Below, one piece after another: positions 21,586 through 33,171 of a stretch of 64,000 nucleotides of DNA (positions are counted from its first letter, which is position 1; every line of letters begins with the position of its first letter). Origin of the DNA: Macrocystis pyrifera (lineage: Eukaryota > Sar > Phaeophyceae > Laminariales > Laminariaceae); NCBI GenBank assembly GCA_031763025.1, contig JASSKH010000025.1, positions 682,001 to 746,000 on the forward strand. The letters are read 5' to 3'. Made by a program: the position numbers and the translations under genes. The notes beneath the pieces were generated by a model that did no database searches, had not been told where the DNA came from, and saw nothing but the letters and a program-made list of their open reading frames with translations.

Positions 21586-21874
21586 CCAAATATTTCGATT
21601 TTTTTTTTATAAAATATTAAAACTGGTACGTCACTATACGTAGATCGCACGCGGATATATGCACGTCTGCACGTCCTATCATACGTCCTACTACTGCTGC
21701 TGATCATAAATATAAGGTATACTATACGATACCTGTATGTTCTTGAAAATGAAACATGTACGTATGTATGGTATACCTGGTACCTTATGTTACCGTCCAA
21801 TCTGATACGAAAAATGTGAGGAAGTCGCAAATTCATACACAGGTACGTCGTATATCATGATGTCATATTATATA

Positions 21875-22490
21875 TATGTCGGTTGGCGGCACTTTTCCCA
21901 TGTTGACGGACCACCATCAATGACCTGGAAAAACTAAAATTAGTATGTTATTAACTAAAAAAAAACTTGACGGCTTGACGGGTCAGCACTGCACCGTCAA
22001 CAGGCAATCGATTTTATCAGGCGGGGCTTTTCGGAGCGTCGCTAGTCAATCAAAATAACGCTCCGAACATGCTTACTTCACGCCCCTTTGGCCATAATAT
22101 ACGCATCTGTATAATAATAGTCGTGAATATAAGGCACATCATGATATACATTCACTTTCATTGTTGCGAATAAGTACAATGTGCCGTATTTTTACGTTCG
22201 ACATGGACAAAAAAATATCCGGAAGGAGCAAATATGTCGGGTGACGGCAATAATCCCCTTGACTGACAGCCGTCAAGGATATGGTCGAACTAACTCAAGT
22301 ACAAAATACGTCAAAACAATACCTGGACGGGTCAAGCTAAGCCCGTCATCCGCCAACGGACGAAATAGACGGATTATCCATTTTGAGTGCGGAGATTTTT
22401 TGACGGAAAAAATATTGTGCGGAGTGCGGGACTTTCTGGGGTGTCGCTGGCCAATCGGAACGTCCCAAAAACATTGATTTCACCGCCTTT
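21875..22490 (+). repeat. two related non-coding units (RF6)
   Basis: Blocks TATGTCGG-TTGGCGGCA / GTGACGGCAA, GACGGGTCA and GTGTCGCTGGCCAATC / GCGTCGCTAGTCAATC occur at 21875-22080 and 22230-22490. CCAATC and TATATA-like stretches could look like a promoter, but no gene follows. Confidence 0.45.
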
Positions 22491-25047
22491 CTTTTTCTTG
22501 GTGCGTGTGGCGTTTTGTTTCAATTTTTTTTTTGATTTTATTCGTTTTCAATTTTCAACCTTTCCGTCGTTCCGCTTTTCCGCTTTCGGACAGGCCTGTT
22601 GCCTCCACTACTGCTACGCTCTGATACTACTGCTGTCACTCAACATCTTTCGTCTTTTTGGCGTCACGCGTAGTTCCTGCCGGAGGACTCTTTTCTTCGA
22701 AAAACCTTCCTGTGCAGGCAAACTCTCCCGCGCTAGCTACTCCAGAGAACGTTTGCACGGGTGCTTGCTGTCTGCTGTGCTTGCTGGCTGTGCACGAAGT
22801 CGGGGAACTTTGCGATACTTGGAGAAGTACGTGTCAAACAGCAAGCTTGGGTGATCATACCATCATCTACTCGAGTCTGTGTGATGACAGACACAACAGA
22901 CGATGCCCGAGATGGCCCAGGCACGACGAACGAAGTTCCTGACAGCTCGCCGGTGAGAGGAGATGCTACGAGGACCAGTTGGCATGGGGACGGGGGGGGT
23001 CGCGGGCGAGCTATAGGGGTATCGGTAGCGCTGCGGTGGTGCTGTTTGATGCTGTTGTTAGCCTTTTTTCGTCATGCATGGTTTGCAGCTCGTTTTTGAT
23101 AAAGGAATAGAATGGGCTTCTACTGTACAGGTAGTTATCCGCCGCCAGTTCTGCTTGGCTCACAGGCGTTCCAAGCTGCAAGTCTTCTTTTCCCGACGAA
23201 ACTCTTGAACAGGAGCCGAGATGCATGCTTGCAGCAGCATCTGTTTTTGCTGCTGCTGCTGCTGCTGCGTGCGGTTCCGCACAGCGTTGCTCTGCCATAG
23301 ACCTGTCGCACCGTACGGCACCGTACCGCACTGCTGTGAATTGATCAACTGCTGCTGCAGCAGCGCCGCGGGGCAGCAAACTAAAAGAAAGCACGAAAAG
23401 AAAAACCGTTTTGGATCGAGTCGAGAGAGAGAATCAATTGGCTACCATTTCATTTGCAGTTTTGTGAACCATTTGGCGCCCATTTGTTTGTCCTGATACA
23501 TGGATAATCGTATGGATAATCGTATCACTTATCTGTTATAAACGCACTATTAATAGGTGTGCTCGTCCCTATTACATATTACACGTATGTACACCAATAC
23601 ACCAAATTCGTACGTACGGCGTAAGGAAACACCGCCGTTAAAATACCCGACCATTTGTCTTTTTTTAACTTTTTTTTTTTGTCTACTCCAGGCCCCCAAC
23701 CAGACCTCTCCAAAAGCGCCTTTCGCCTTTTGAGACGCCAACACACAGCTCAGCTGTACGTACGGGATATTAATATAGTATTAATAGTGACTTCTTCGAG
23801 CTGATGATCATGAGAGGCGATTTAGAACCATCGGCGGAGTGGCAGTATGACCGTATGGTATTCCCGGCTTGGCCGAGCGCGCTCACCAACTGATGGGCCA
23901 CACAGACAGCAGTAGTATCAGTAGTCGCCTTCACGTGTGGTACCGCTGCCCCCCGCCAGCTGTTATATACCTGGTATGCTTTCAATGGGAAGACGCACCC
24001 TATGAACGCGAGTACGAAATCATACGTGGAGCTACTGCTGTGTACGACTTACGATTGGAATTGTTTTTTTTTCAATTGCACCCGCAGCGCGAGGCGATAC
24101 AAAAAGGAGTAAAAAACGCGAAGAATGCTGTGATCATTGGAAATATTTCTGTTCGTTCAATTCAAGTCACAAGTTTCCCCCGCCCCCCCCTGCCAAGGAT
24201 ACCTGTGGTAAGTAAAACATACATGAAATAATCATGGAAAATGAAGAAATTCAGGACCTTCGACTCGATCCCCATACTATGCCAGGCGAAAACAAAACTA
24301 CCCCCCCCCACCCCTCCCCTTCCCCCCCCGCCCTCCGTCGCCCAACCCCCCGACTCTCTTATGTAGTTTCTCAGCTACAGCCAAGAGCTATTGGATATAT
24401 ACGTAGTACTAGTACGGTATTGTACTTGATAGTTTTACAAACCACGTACGTATTGATACTCGTACGTAGTCTATTATTAATAGTCATTTTGCTCATCATA
24501 CGTAGGTACGAAGTCCAAGCGAACGAAGGCTTGAACAATTGAAACCCAACTTGTGATATTACGCCAACCTATTGAGCAACCTTGCCCTCGTTCATTAGTA
24601 CCTGGTACATAGTATCAGTATGTCAACGTTCATCCTGCACCAGTTGAGGTTTAGGGTACCCAGCGCTCGCCGCTGAGAACGATTTCTCAACCCCAATTTC
24701 TTCCGCAGCGACTCCATAAAACCGAGCCTGGTATGCGATACCTGGTACAGCTTATCTGTTCTCACTCATTTGTGGGACGATACACATTCAGGTACAGGTA
24801 TAAAAGTACCAGGTATATATATCTTCAAGTATAACAGTAGTGTACCCCCCAGATCGTTCGTGCGCTCCTGAAAATGACGTTTTGATACAATATATGAACA
24901 ATATGATGGCCCGCCTGGCCTGTCTGTGGTATGAACTGTTGTAACCATGAGTGACCTTCAGTAGGAACCCTAGACGTAAAGGTGGACACACTACTTGGAA
25001 TTAGTCTAGGGATGGTAATTTTTTCCGCCGTTGAAGAGTAGCACTTT
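22491..25047. other. unassigned, with a weak coding candidate
   Basis: Holds GCTGCTGCTGCTGCTGCT (23253) and CTGCTGCTGCAGCAG (23350), C runs (24180, 24300-24350) and several TACCWGGTA and TATTAATA motifs. A frame at 22761-23099 reads VRVKQQAWVIIPSSTRVCVM and TDTTDDARDGPGTTNEVPD with a hydrophobic end. It has no splice or promoter support and I do not recognise it. Confidence 0.35.
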
Positions 25048-25879
25048 ACACCCCTCTAATAGCTGGTTAGTGCGAACTTAACGGAACGCTCTTCACGGTA
25101 TATGATATACCAGGTACAATATGACTTGTTGTTGGATTTTTTCCGAACATGATGAAAGTTATATAGTTGTACTTGAGTATGCAGCAGCTGTTCTTCACGT
25201 TGAACCAGCCTAGGTAGGATCAGATCACTATTAATGTTAAACAAATACAAAAACTACAGCAGTAAGTACATACCAGGTACCCTTTACTTGGCACGCGCCA
25301 TCGAAGTACAGCAGCAGTACCTGGTGTGTTCCACAGGACTTCGGTACCGTTTTGCAGTTTGGGGAGAAACCCCTCACAGCTCAGCTAGCTCACTCTCACA
25401 GCTCAAACTTTTGAGTACCTGTCTCCAAAACCGGACTACAGCAGCGAAAGGGTTGAGCAGCTTGCCTAATATGAATTTCGAAAGACATTTTCGTTTTCGA
25501 TCTCACATATCACCACCGTTCGCAAAGAGCTTTGATATTACACAGGACAGAGCAGGGGTGATGCGATCGTCTTTTCGGCGCTCGATTTTCCCAGAACTAG
25601 GAGAAGGTTGCCAAATAACGAGTAAATACGGAACAAGGGAGGCGTTTTTGGAAAGGTCTGGTCGAGAGCCTTTTCGAAAAGATTATGTTCGACTTTCAGC
25701 ACCGGACCGTTGTCCAGACAACAAGCTCGGAAAAATGATCACACCCCTCTAATAACTGGTTAGTCAGCGAACTTAACGCAACGCTCTTCACGGTATATGA
25801 TATATCAGGTACAGCAGTATGACTTTTCGTTGGGTTATTTGCGAACATGATGAAAGTTATATAATTGTACTTGAGTATG
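25048..25879 (+). repeat. unit with ~135-bp terminal direct repeats
   Basis: 25048-25184 and 25741-25879 are near-identical (ACACCCCTCTAATARCTGG, ACGCTCTTCACGGTATATGA, AACATGATGAAAGTTATATA). Direct terminal repeats around ~560 bp of non-coding DNA resemble a miniature LTR-type element, but the ends are not TG..CA and no primer-binding site was seen. A segmental duplication is equally possible. Confidence 0.45.
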
Positions 25880-26009
25880 TATCTCCTTTGTGCGTCCAAA
25901 CAGGACAGATATGATTGGAGTCGTCCTTGTTTTTGAGTGTTTTTTTGTTTTTGTTTTTTGTTTTAGTCATCATTGTCACTTTCCACCTTAACTCGTATTA
26001 ATAGGAGTT

Positions 26010-26315
26010 GTTTTCACCCGTAGCGCCCTTCTGGACAAGCCGCGGTCACAGGTGTCGTCCTTTTCTCCCCCCCCCCTGGTACGTGCCTTAATTTCCATCG
26101 TGCATAGGATTCAGCATTCCCACTGCTCGGCGATTTTTATCGAATGTAGTTAACTCATGCTTTTGCGCTTGCCGCTAATCAATTTTATGCAAGAAAAAGT
26201 CCTTACGACTATGCACTCGGTGAGACTTGAACAAGTCTTGAACCCACGAAATTGATCTCAGTAGGCACGCGGACCACCTATAGAGTACCAGGCCACCGGG
26301 AACGCCGGCACTGGG
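26010..26315 (-). mobile_element. tRNA-derived SINE, copy 1
   Basis: Minus-strand copy of the family described at 30934. The most diverged of the four, with an internal duplication of CAAGTCTTGAAC in the B-box region and extra TAGAGTACCAGG between the A-box half and the head. Lacks a clear tail. Confidence 0.75.
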
Positions 26316-26734
26316 TCATTTTGGTGATTTTGCGATTTTTCCCTTTATTTTCGTTTTCCGTTTACTTTCAATACTCTTGTTACTGCAGCGATGGTTATTC
26401 TGGACCAGGTACTATATACCAGGTGCTGATATCAGGGTGAACTGTAATTCCATTCGTTTGTCCTTCAAACATGGGTGGGTGCAGGCTAATGACGCCGTTA
26501 TTAATATTATTAATAGTTCGATGTTTGTCTACAGGTAAATTGGCTCCTGACTCCCGTCTGTACTCGTACCCATGTACTCGTACCCATATGAAAGTCGGCT
26601 CAGCTGACGCTCGACCAGAAACGTGGAGATGTGCGCTCTTGTCAACCGCCTGCAGAGTACAGGAAGTACTGGAAGAGAGTATGGGCCCGCCAAAAAGAAG
26701 CGCCTACGCACTCTGAGCAAACCTGAATTTAAAC

Positions 26735-27015
26735 ATTTGAGAGCTTAGAGCTATCACTGCCGTGTAGCACTTGAAATGACACCCTGTAACTGGACGCATT
26801 TCGGAGCTTGTTTTCTCCAAAACATGCCTTAACCCTGTAGAACTGTGCAGTCCCGTTTTGGGGACAAATTAGTTGGTGATTTAGTCCGAACGGGAAGTTC
26901 TAAAAGGGTTCAGGCGGGCCCCACTTAGCGAAAACGGTGGCTCTCATCGAGATATTTTCACAGACGTTTGTATGTAGGCGTTTACGCTCTCCCCGTTTTC
27001 GAGATAATAATCAGC
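26735..27015 (+). repeat. dispersed family RF3, copy 2 (interrupted)
   Basis: GTTTTCTCCAAAACATGCC, then the MITE, then GGCGGGCCCCACTTAGCGAA and CCGTTTTCGAGATAATAATC, matching copy 1 at 11.85-12.0 kb on either side of the insertion. Confidence 0.55.
26833..26908 (+). mobile_element. piggyBac-like MITE, in RF3
   Basis: Left end TTAA then CCCTGTAGAACTGTGCAGTC, right end GTTCTAAAAGGG then TTCA. TTAA flanks and CCC ends are the piggyBac signature. The uninterrupted RF3 copy at 11.87 kb is the empty site. Confidence 0.6.
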
Positions 27016-28329
27016 CATAGTATGCAGTTTCAGTGGCATTCGATCGAGGGAGGGACGGGGGCTGTGCCGGGTGTTACACGATGCCCTGTGGAGGATATTG
27101 TATTGATGTATTGATTACCAGGGAAGAAAGGGCTGCAACAGTGCTACTGCTTGTATCTCGCGATGAAAGTGCAGACACGAAGTCGAGTGTGTGTGGTGGT
27201 GCGTGTAGTGGCGAGCGCAGATGAAAGCCTACTTGCGCTAGTGACCCCGGATGTGAGTTGCTACTCCTAAGAGGATGGAGGGAGAGAAGAAGGACAGCGA
27301 AGATATTAAATGGGACGGAGAAAAAGAACAAGAAAGAGAATCAAAACAAGCGTTGGGTACGGGTATTGGTAGTACATACAGGACACTCTTGCAGAACCTT
27401 GTGTAGCATATGTAGCGGCCGTCGCGTAACATCTGTAGCGGCCGTCGCTATGCACGAGTTCTCTCGAGTCGGTTTTTGTTAACGCCCCCCCCCCCCCCCC
27501 CCCCCCCCGCCAGCCAGTAAAAAGGGCTTCAATATGTTACGTACTAGTAGTTTCTTCACTGGGGTATACTGTTACTAGCAAATAGCGATGCTGAAACAAC
27601 CATTGTTGATTGTGACACCGACGTGAAGCATGGTAGCGTCTTGTGTTGCGCCCGCCATCGAGCGCTTTTGACCGCTATTTCTCACGTGAGAGTATATATA
27701 GTCCATTCTTCATGAGTAACCCCCCCCCCCCCCCAAAAAAAAAAAAAAAGCGAGCGTTAGCCACCACATCACATCACAGCACAACACAACACAACCAACA
27801 CAACACAACCAACACAACACATCCCTGGTACATGCGTTTCTAATTAGCGCGGCACCAAAAATACACCAAATAGGGAATAGGGGCCCCTTTACAGATGACC
27901 GAAGCGACCTGTCACCGCCCCCGCCAACCCCCGAACCCAACCGCCCACCCACCCGTATTGGGAAGCCCCAACCCTATGACCCAACCCTATTAATTGTACC
28001 TGCGACTTTATAATGTTCGCGGCCCCAACAACAGAATTAAGGAATAGGAACCCCTTTCCGGATGACTGAACTGACCGACCGACCGACCGACCGGGATCCA
28101 ACGGTCCAACGCGCACAAATTTGACGACACTTACGATTTATCTTTGCGCGAGATCCTATTATTAATAGTAGATAAACGACTTGCCACACTGGACGGAAAT
28201 GTAACCGTCGGCTCGATTTTCATGTCAGTACGTATGTACGTATCAAGCAGGGCTTGTAGTAACGGCCAGGGTGGCGCCCTGCAGTAGATTTACACCTTGG
28301 ACAGGTGGTTGATTCCCGCTTGGTGATCT
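27016..28329. other. unassigned, with several homopolymers
   Basis: C run at 27483-27508, C-then-A run at 27721-27749, CACAACACAACC repeats at 27775-27825, CCGACCGACCGACC at 28075-28092. TTATAATGTTCGCGGCCCC (28010) and GGCACCAAAAATACACC (27852) belong to two similar ~130-bp blocks, 27845-27960 and 28015-28120. No gene. Confidence 0.4.
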
Positions 28330-28600
28330 GTAGCTCTTTCAGATGACATAGATATATTCCTCATCTGTACAATCTATATGATCTACTCATAATGTTTTCG
28401 GATGGGAGGCGTATATAGTACAGTAGTATAGCCTGCATCATATACGACAAGTCTCTCCAGTTGGATCTGTGCTCTGCTGTCCCTGATCAGCACCTCAGAG
28501 CGGAAGTTCAGGATATACTGCTGTCGTACATGATCTATCTGTACATGATCTATCTGTACATGATCTATCTGCTCGACGCTTGATATCTTAACATGCAGTA
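28330..28600 (+). repeat. GATC-rich tandem, TGTACATGATCTATC unit
   Basis: Three exact 17-bp units at ~28526-28577 (TGTACATGATCTATC), embedded in further GATCTA motifs. Confidence 0.6.
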
Positions 28601-28944
28601 CTGGTATCGTATGCGCGTATGCTGTAGTACGTTCTATTAATACCAAGATGTATGGCCTGTATGGATTTTAGTGTTAGCACTCATACGGTCCATAGTACAA
28701 AATTACAGTACTACGTACTGCTGTACATCTCGCTGGACAAGATCTGTTTCCCAAGACATCATTTTCGTGCTGTGTGCCCCCCATGTTTTGGAGATCATAC
28801 CATAGCAGATAGGCTATGGAGTTCATCGGGGGGGGGGTGTTGCCCCATCACCCGGGGTGTTTACGGTGCCAGGTACCAGAGATGAGGTAGTTTTGTCGTG
28901 TGCTTTGTGTGTGTTTCTTTTCACGTTGAACGTGTGTTCGCAAT

Positions 28945-28961
28945 CGGACGATGTGTGCGTG

Positions 28962-28997
<36 letters not shown>

Positions 28998-28998
28998 T
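28945..28998 (+). repeat. (GTGC)n microsatellite
   Basis: GTGTGCGTGTGCGTGCGTGC continuing in GTGC steps. Confidence 0.9.
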
Positions 28999-29214
28999 CA
29001 ATCGAGAAAAAAAGGACGAAGCAACAGACAACGAAGAAGTACCACTAACCGAGAGCGTTGAAGCTACTCTGCGTACCACACCTCAAACCGATTTTTGACC
29101 AACGAAAAAGCCTCCCAAAATGAACACCTCGTGCGTCAAACACAGCGACTGAGCCCCCCCCCCCTCCGCCCCGCTTCTAAGCACTACGTATACGCCGGTA
29201 CGGTGGTACATGTC

Positions 29215-29395
29215 ATGGCTATGGGTCGTCTGAAGGATACAGCAGTGGCCGTTGACTCCGGTATATAGATACATATCTTGTACCCGCCTCGTCAAGGATA
29301 TGGTGGCGTAGACTCTGGTGCAAACAATCACACCCGCCTATTACTAGTGAAGGATACGGTGGCCGTTGACCCCCCTGGAGTTGAATCCACACTGC
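29215..29395 (+). repeat. minisatellite, AAGGATACRGTGGCCGTTGA unit
   Basis: Three units about 55-65 bp apart. The third carries TATTACTAG where the second has TCG, one of the empty-site comparisons. Confidence 0.6.
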
Positions 29396-30046
29396 TATTA
29401 TTATTAATAACTATTAAAACTATTGTTAATAATAACTCCTATTAATAAGTACCCTTGGGGTTACCAACGGGCTGTCGACGGAACGACTTCCCAGCAGGTA
29501 TATGACGTGGAGATTTCTGTTGCGATTGACTGAGCAGTAGTACGTAGCGGTCTGCAGCATTTTGTTTTGGCATTAAACCCCGAGATAGCAACAAAAAAAA
29601 TTGTTGGTAACTTTGGTGCTGTCAACCATTGAACCGTCTAGGAGTTATAGAAGGGCGTGAGCGCCCAACAGTATTATTAATATTAATAGAAGGGGTACTG
29701 CTGTAGCAGATCATCATATGGGCCCGTGCCGTACGAGTCCTTGCATTCAACCATTGTAGCTCGGACACCGATCTGTATCGCCCCCCAATCCAGCAGCACG
29801 TAGGTAAGGCCGTTTGGTCACCTTTTTTTGTCCTTTTTCCCCTACATACTATAATCACCTTGGTTAGTCAAGTCCTCAGGAGGGGCTGAAGTGTGATCGG
29901 TGTATTATTATACCGGTATGTATATATATGTATGTGTACGATCATGTGCATGATCGGTTTACGGGCGAAAGTGTATAGTGCCGGTATGGTATGCGGCAGC
30001 TTGCAGCGGCATCGGCACTATTATTATAAATGTTGTTATAGCACAC
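29396..30046. other. unassigned, TATTAATA-rich
   Basis: Runs such as CTATTATTATTAATAACTAT (29395-29420) and TATTATTAATATTAATAG (29670). No gene recognised. Confidence 0.4.
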
Positions 30047-30156
30047 TATTACGGGGGAACATAGTAAATAGGACCTTCGTTGGACACGAAAACCCATATA
30101 TATTCCTTTTTTTTACGAACAATATTTGGTCCTGTTTACTATGGCCCCCCGTAATA
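30047..30156 (-). mobile_element. MITE-1 copy 1
   Basis: TATTACGGGGGAACATAGTA...TTACTATGGCCCCCCGTAATA. The left-most of 24 copies; none was found in the first 30 kb. Confidence 0.9.
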
Positions 30157-30251
30157 CTACTGCTTGTTGTATTACGGAATTCAATATGCGCCAAGCGATT
30201 TAGCGGGCAATCGGCACTATCATTGGACCTCCCCGTTGTGGAGAATGTCAG

Positions 30252-30340
30252 CTTTTATGTACCGCAGTCCCGTTTTGGTGACAAATCACTTGGAAATAGA
30301 CTGGTTTGTCCCCAAATCGGGACTGCGGTACTAAAGGGGT
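30252..30340 (+). mobile_element. piggyBac-like MITE (P family), copy 2
   Basis: TGTACCGCAGTCCCGTTTTG...AAATCGGGACTGCGGTACTA, followed by AAGGGGTTCA, a decayed CCC-TTAA end. Near-perfect ~20-bp inverted repeats. Confidence 0.6.
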
Positions 30341-30559
30341 TCATTATCGGGATCGTATCGAAATCGATTTTCGTTCGACATCTAATAACAGGAGTAGAAG
30401 GGAAACTGCGGTGGACGAAAGTAGGAAGGAGGTGGCAGACAGGGTAGCAAGGCACCAGGCCGACTGCTGATATTATTATTAATAGGAAGTAGAACATGCC
30501 TATGCTACTCGTGCCGCCAACTGGTGCAGCTGGTTCGAACGTGGTCTTCGTCCTTTGTC

Positions 30560-30562
<3 letters not shown>

Positions 30563-30596
<34 letters not shown>
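30563..30596 (+). repeat. poly-T run
   Basis: About 30 T between the outer arm block and element U. Confidence 0.9.
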
Positions 30597-30598
<2 letters not shown>

Positions 30599-30657
30599 TT
30601 CTTGCGCTGTCCTCTGTGGTTTTTATTTTCTTTCTTTCTCTTCCTTTCTCCTATTGA

Positions 30658-31625
30658 TAAGCCCCATTAAAGGAGTCGTGTGGCGTGGGTGGATGACGAG
30701 CCTGCTTTGCTTGTTTCGTATTGTCTGACGCCGAGGGGCGGGGCATAGTGGACGAACGCAGGACGGAGACGGCAGACAGGGTACCAAGGTACCAGGCGGA
30801 CTAGCAGGGAGAACCTGGCTACACGTATGCTACTCGTACGACAAACTGCTGCCGCTACCTAGAGGGTGCTTTGTGCTTTGGTTTGCCGTTTATTTTCTCT
30901 TGGTTCTTAGTCTTACTCTGTTCACAAGGAGTGCCGGCGTCCCCGGTGGCTTGGTAGGTGGTCCGCGTGCCTGTCAAGATCAATTTCGTGGGTTCGAGTC
31001 TCACCGAGTGCATACTCATGGGGACTTTTTCTTGCATAAAAATTGATAAGCGGAAAGCGCGAAAGCGTGAGTTGGCTACATTCGATGAAAATCGACCAGC
31101 AGGGGGAATGCTGAACCCTATGCGCGACAAAAAATGAAGGCACGTACCGGGGGGGAGAGGGGACGACACCTGTGACCACGGCTTGTCCAGAAGATCGTCG
31201 AGGGTAAAACCTCCTACAAGTGGGCTGTAAAAGTGAAAGTGATGGAAGAGGAAGAAAAAAAAGTGGTGTTTTCTTTTTTTCGTTTTATTCCAGCTCATTA
31301 TTTTCAAATGTCTGCCACATGCCCTGCGGGGGGGGGCGCGACAGTTTGTTTCTTCTATTTATTTATTTTTCTCTTTCGATTTGTCTTCTTTGTTTTTTTT
31401 TTTTTTCTTTGTTTTCTTTCGTTTTTCTATTTCATAGAAGGGGTGAATCGTGCCAGTCGTATCCAGTGTAATATGGCGTTGCATTGTCCTGTGTGCTTAC
31501 TGGATACGTAACTTGGAATATCTCTTCTGTGACCAACAGAACTTGTATCTTTTCTATTACTAATAATAGGAATGAAGAATCGGCACAGACACTGGTTGTG
31601 CTGGATGTCGACGGGTGGAAAGAAG
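30658..31625 (+). repeat. element U, copy B, left palindrome arm
   Basis: Same order as copy A (19.2 kb), split by a SINE after CTTACTCTGTTCACAAGG. Ends at ATGTCGACGGGTGGAAAGAA. Confidence 0.65.
30934..31262 (+). mobile_element. tRNA-derived SINE, copy 2
   Basis: The head begins GGCGTCCCCGG. TGGCTTGGTAGG fits a pol III A box and GGGTTCGAGTCTCACC contains the B box, with tRNA spacing. CTGTCAA at the anticodon-loop position suggests a tRNA-Asp-like ancestor. The body has GATAAGCGGAAAGCGCGAAA, TTCGATGAAAATCGAC, CCCTATGCGCGACA and GTGACCACGGCTTGTCC, and ends in GTGATGG plus an A-rich tail. ~330 bp. Four copies occur in the window. Non-coding; mobilised in trans, perhaps by a LINE not seen here. 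Confidence 0.88.
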
Positions 31626-31794
31626 AATAACAAACGCACGCGTGTGTAGGAAAGAACACTTGATGCGCGTTGAGCTTGAAGATGAAGCTGATGACAGCAA
31701 GAAAGCAGCAACGTACGAAAGCATAACAAACAGCGTTAACCACTGCAGCAGCGTCAACGTACTCGTGCGTGTGTGTGTTGTTCACATTAAACCC

Positions 31795-32935
31795 TTCTTT
31801 CTACCCGTCGACATCCAGCAAGCACAACCAGTGTCCGTGCTGATGCTTCAATCTCGTTATTTATAATAGAGAGTACAAGTTCTGTGGTCACAAAACTACG
31901 CCACACGACGGGTAGAAAGAATACTGCTGTAGCACACACAGAGAGATACTGTAGTACGTTGTTATGCAGTAAGCAGAATAGACAATAATACAAGGCAATG
32001 TTCATGCCACCGTAGTTGGATCCGGCAGGCACGGCACGCACGTTCTATGAAACAGAGAAAACAAAAGAGACTATTAGTATTTTTAGTAGCAGTCAAAACA
32101 AAAACAGCAAACAGAGCAAACAAATCGAAAGAGAACAACGAAAAAAAAATGTCGTGCCTCCACGCAGGGGATGTGGCAGACGCTTCACCTTGAAAAGAAA
32201 AGAACGAGCTAAAGAAATGGCACCACTACGGTACACTACATGTCATATGATAGGCCGGTGTCCCCGGTGGCTTTAAGCTTGGTAGGTGGTCCGCGTGCCT
32301 GTCAAGATCAATTTCGTGGGTTCAAGTCCCACCGAGTGCATGCTCATAGGGACTTTTTCTTGCATAAAAAATTGATAAGCGGAAAGCGCGAAAGCGTGAG
32401 TTGGCTACATTCGATGAAAATCGACGAGCAGTGGGAATGCTGAACCCTATGCGCGACATAAAATAAAGGCACGTACCGGGGGGGAGAAGGGACACGACAC
32501 CTGTGACCACGGCTTGTCCAGAAGATCGTCGAGGGTAAAACCTCCTACGAGTGGGCTGGGAAGTAAAAGTGATGGATAAAATAAATATATATATATATTA
32601 TGATACCAGCCGAGGTACAGCAGAGTAAGACTTGTAGAAACCAAGAGAAATGTCGAAATAACAGGCAAACCCTCCAGGTAGCCGCGGCAGTTTGTGGTAC
32701 GAGTACTCGTAGCATACTATATAGATAACCAGCTTTTCCCCTATGTACTACGTTTTAATAGTCGGTCTGGTCCCTAGAGTACCTTGCCACCCTCCCTGAC
32801 TGCCGTCTCCGTCCTGCGTGCGTCAACTATGCCCCACCCCCCGAGAGGTTGCGTCAGACAGTACGAAACAAGCAAAGCAGGCTCGTCATCCACCCACGCC
32901 ACTACTAATAGAGTCCTTTCATAAGGACAAAAAGA
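31795..32935 (-). repeat. element U, copy C, right palindrome arm
   Basis: Reverse copy of U: CCCGTCGACATCCAGC, TTCTATGAAACAGAGAAAAC, GGCACGACA complement, then after the SINE CAGTTTGTGGTACGAG, TCCGTCCTGCGTGCGTC and GGCTCGTCATCCACCC. A ~95-bp segment (32710-32800) differs from copy B. Confidence 0.65.
32253..32598 (+). mobile_element. tRNA-derived SINE, copy 3
   Basis: Full copy with A and B boxes (TGGCTTTAAGCTTGGTAGG, slightly expanded; GGGTTCAAGTCCCACC) and an AT-rich tail (TGGATAAAATAAATATATAT). Sits in the right palindrome arm in the same orientation as copy 2. Confidence 0.88.
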
Positions 32936-33062
32936 AAAGAAAAGGAAAAAGTAGAAGATAAAAAAGTAATAATAAGAAAATCACGGAGGATCAAGCACCA
33001 ACAGAAAAGGGAGACAAAAGGAAGACCACGTTCGAACCAGCTGCACCAATTGGCGGCACTAC

Positions 33063-33171
33063 TATTACGGGGGTCCATAGTTAACGGGACCAAATTTCGT
33101 TAGTAAAAATTGGCAAATATATAGGTTTTTATGTACATCATAGGTCCTGTTAACTATGGACCCCCGTAATA
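33063..33171 (+). mobile_element. MITE-1 copy 2
   Basis: Complete, in the right palindrome arm. The left arm at 30505 lacks it. Confidence 0.92.

Noticed and set aside
25048-25879. Solo LTR retrotransposon
   Set aside because: Ends are not TG..CA. No primer-binding site, polypurine tract or coding remnant seen.
30934-31010. Functional tRNA-Asp gene
   Set aside because: The anticodon stem does not pair and the sequence continues into a repeated SINE body.
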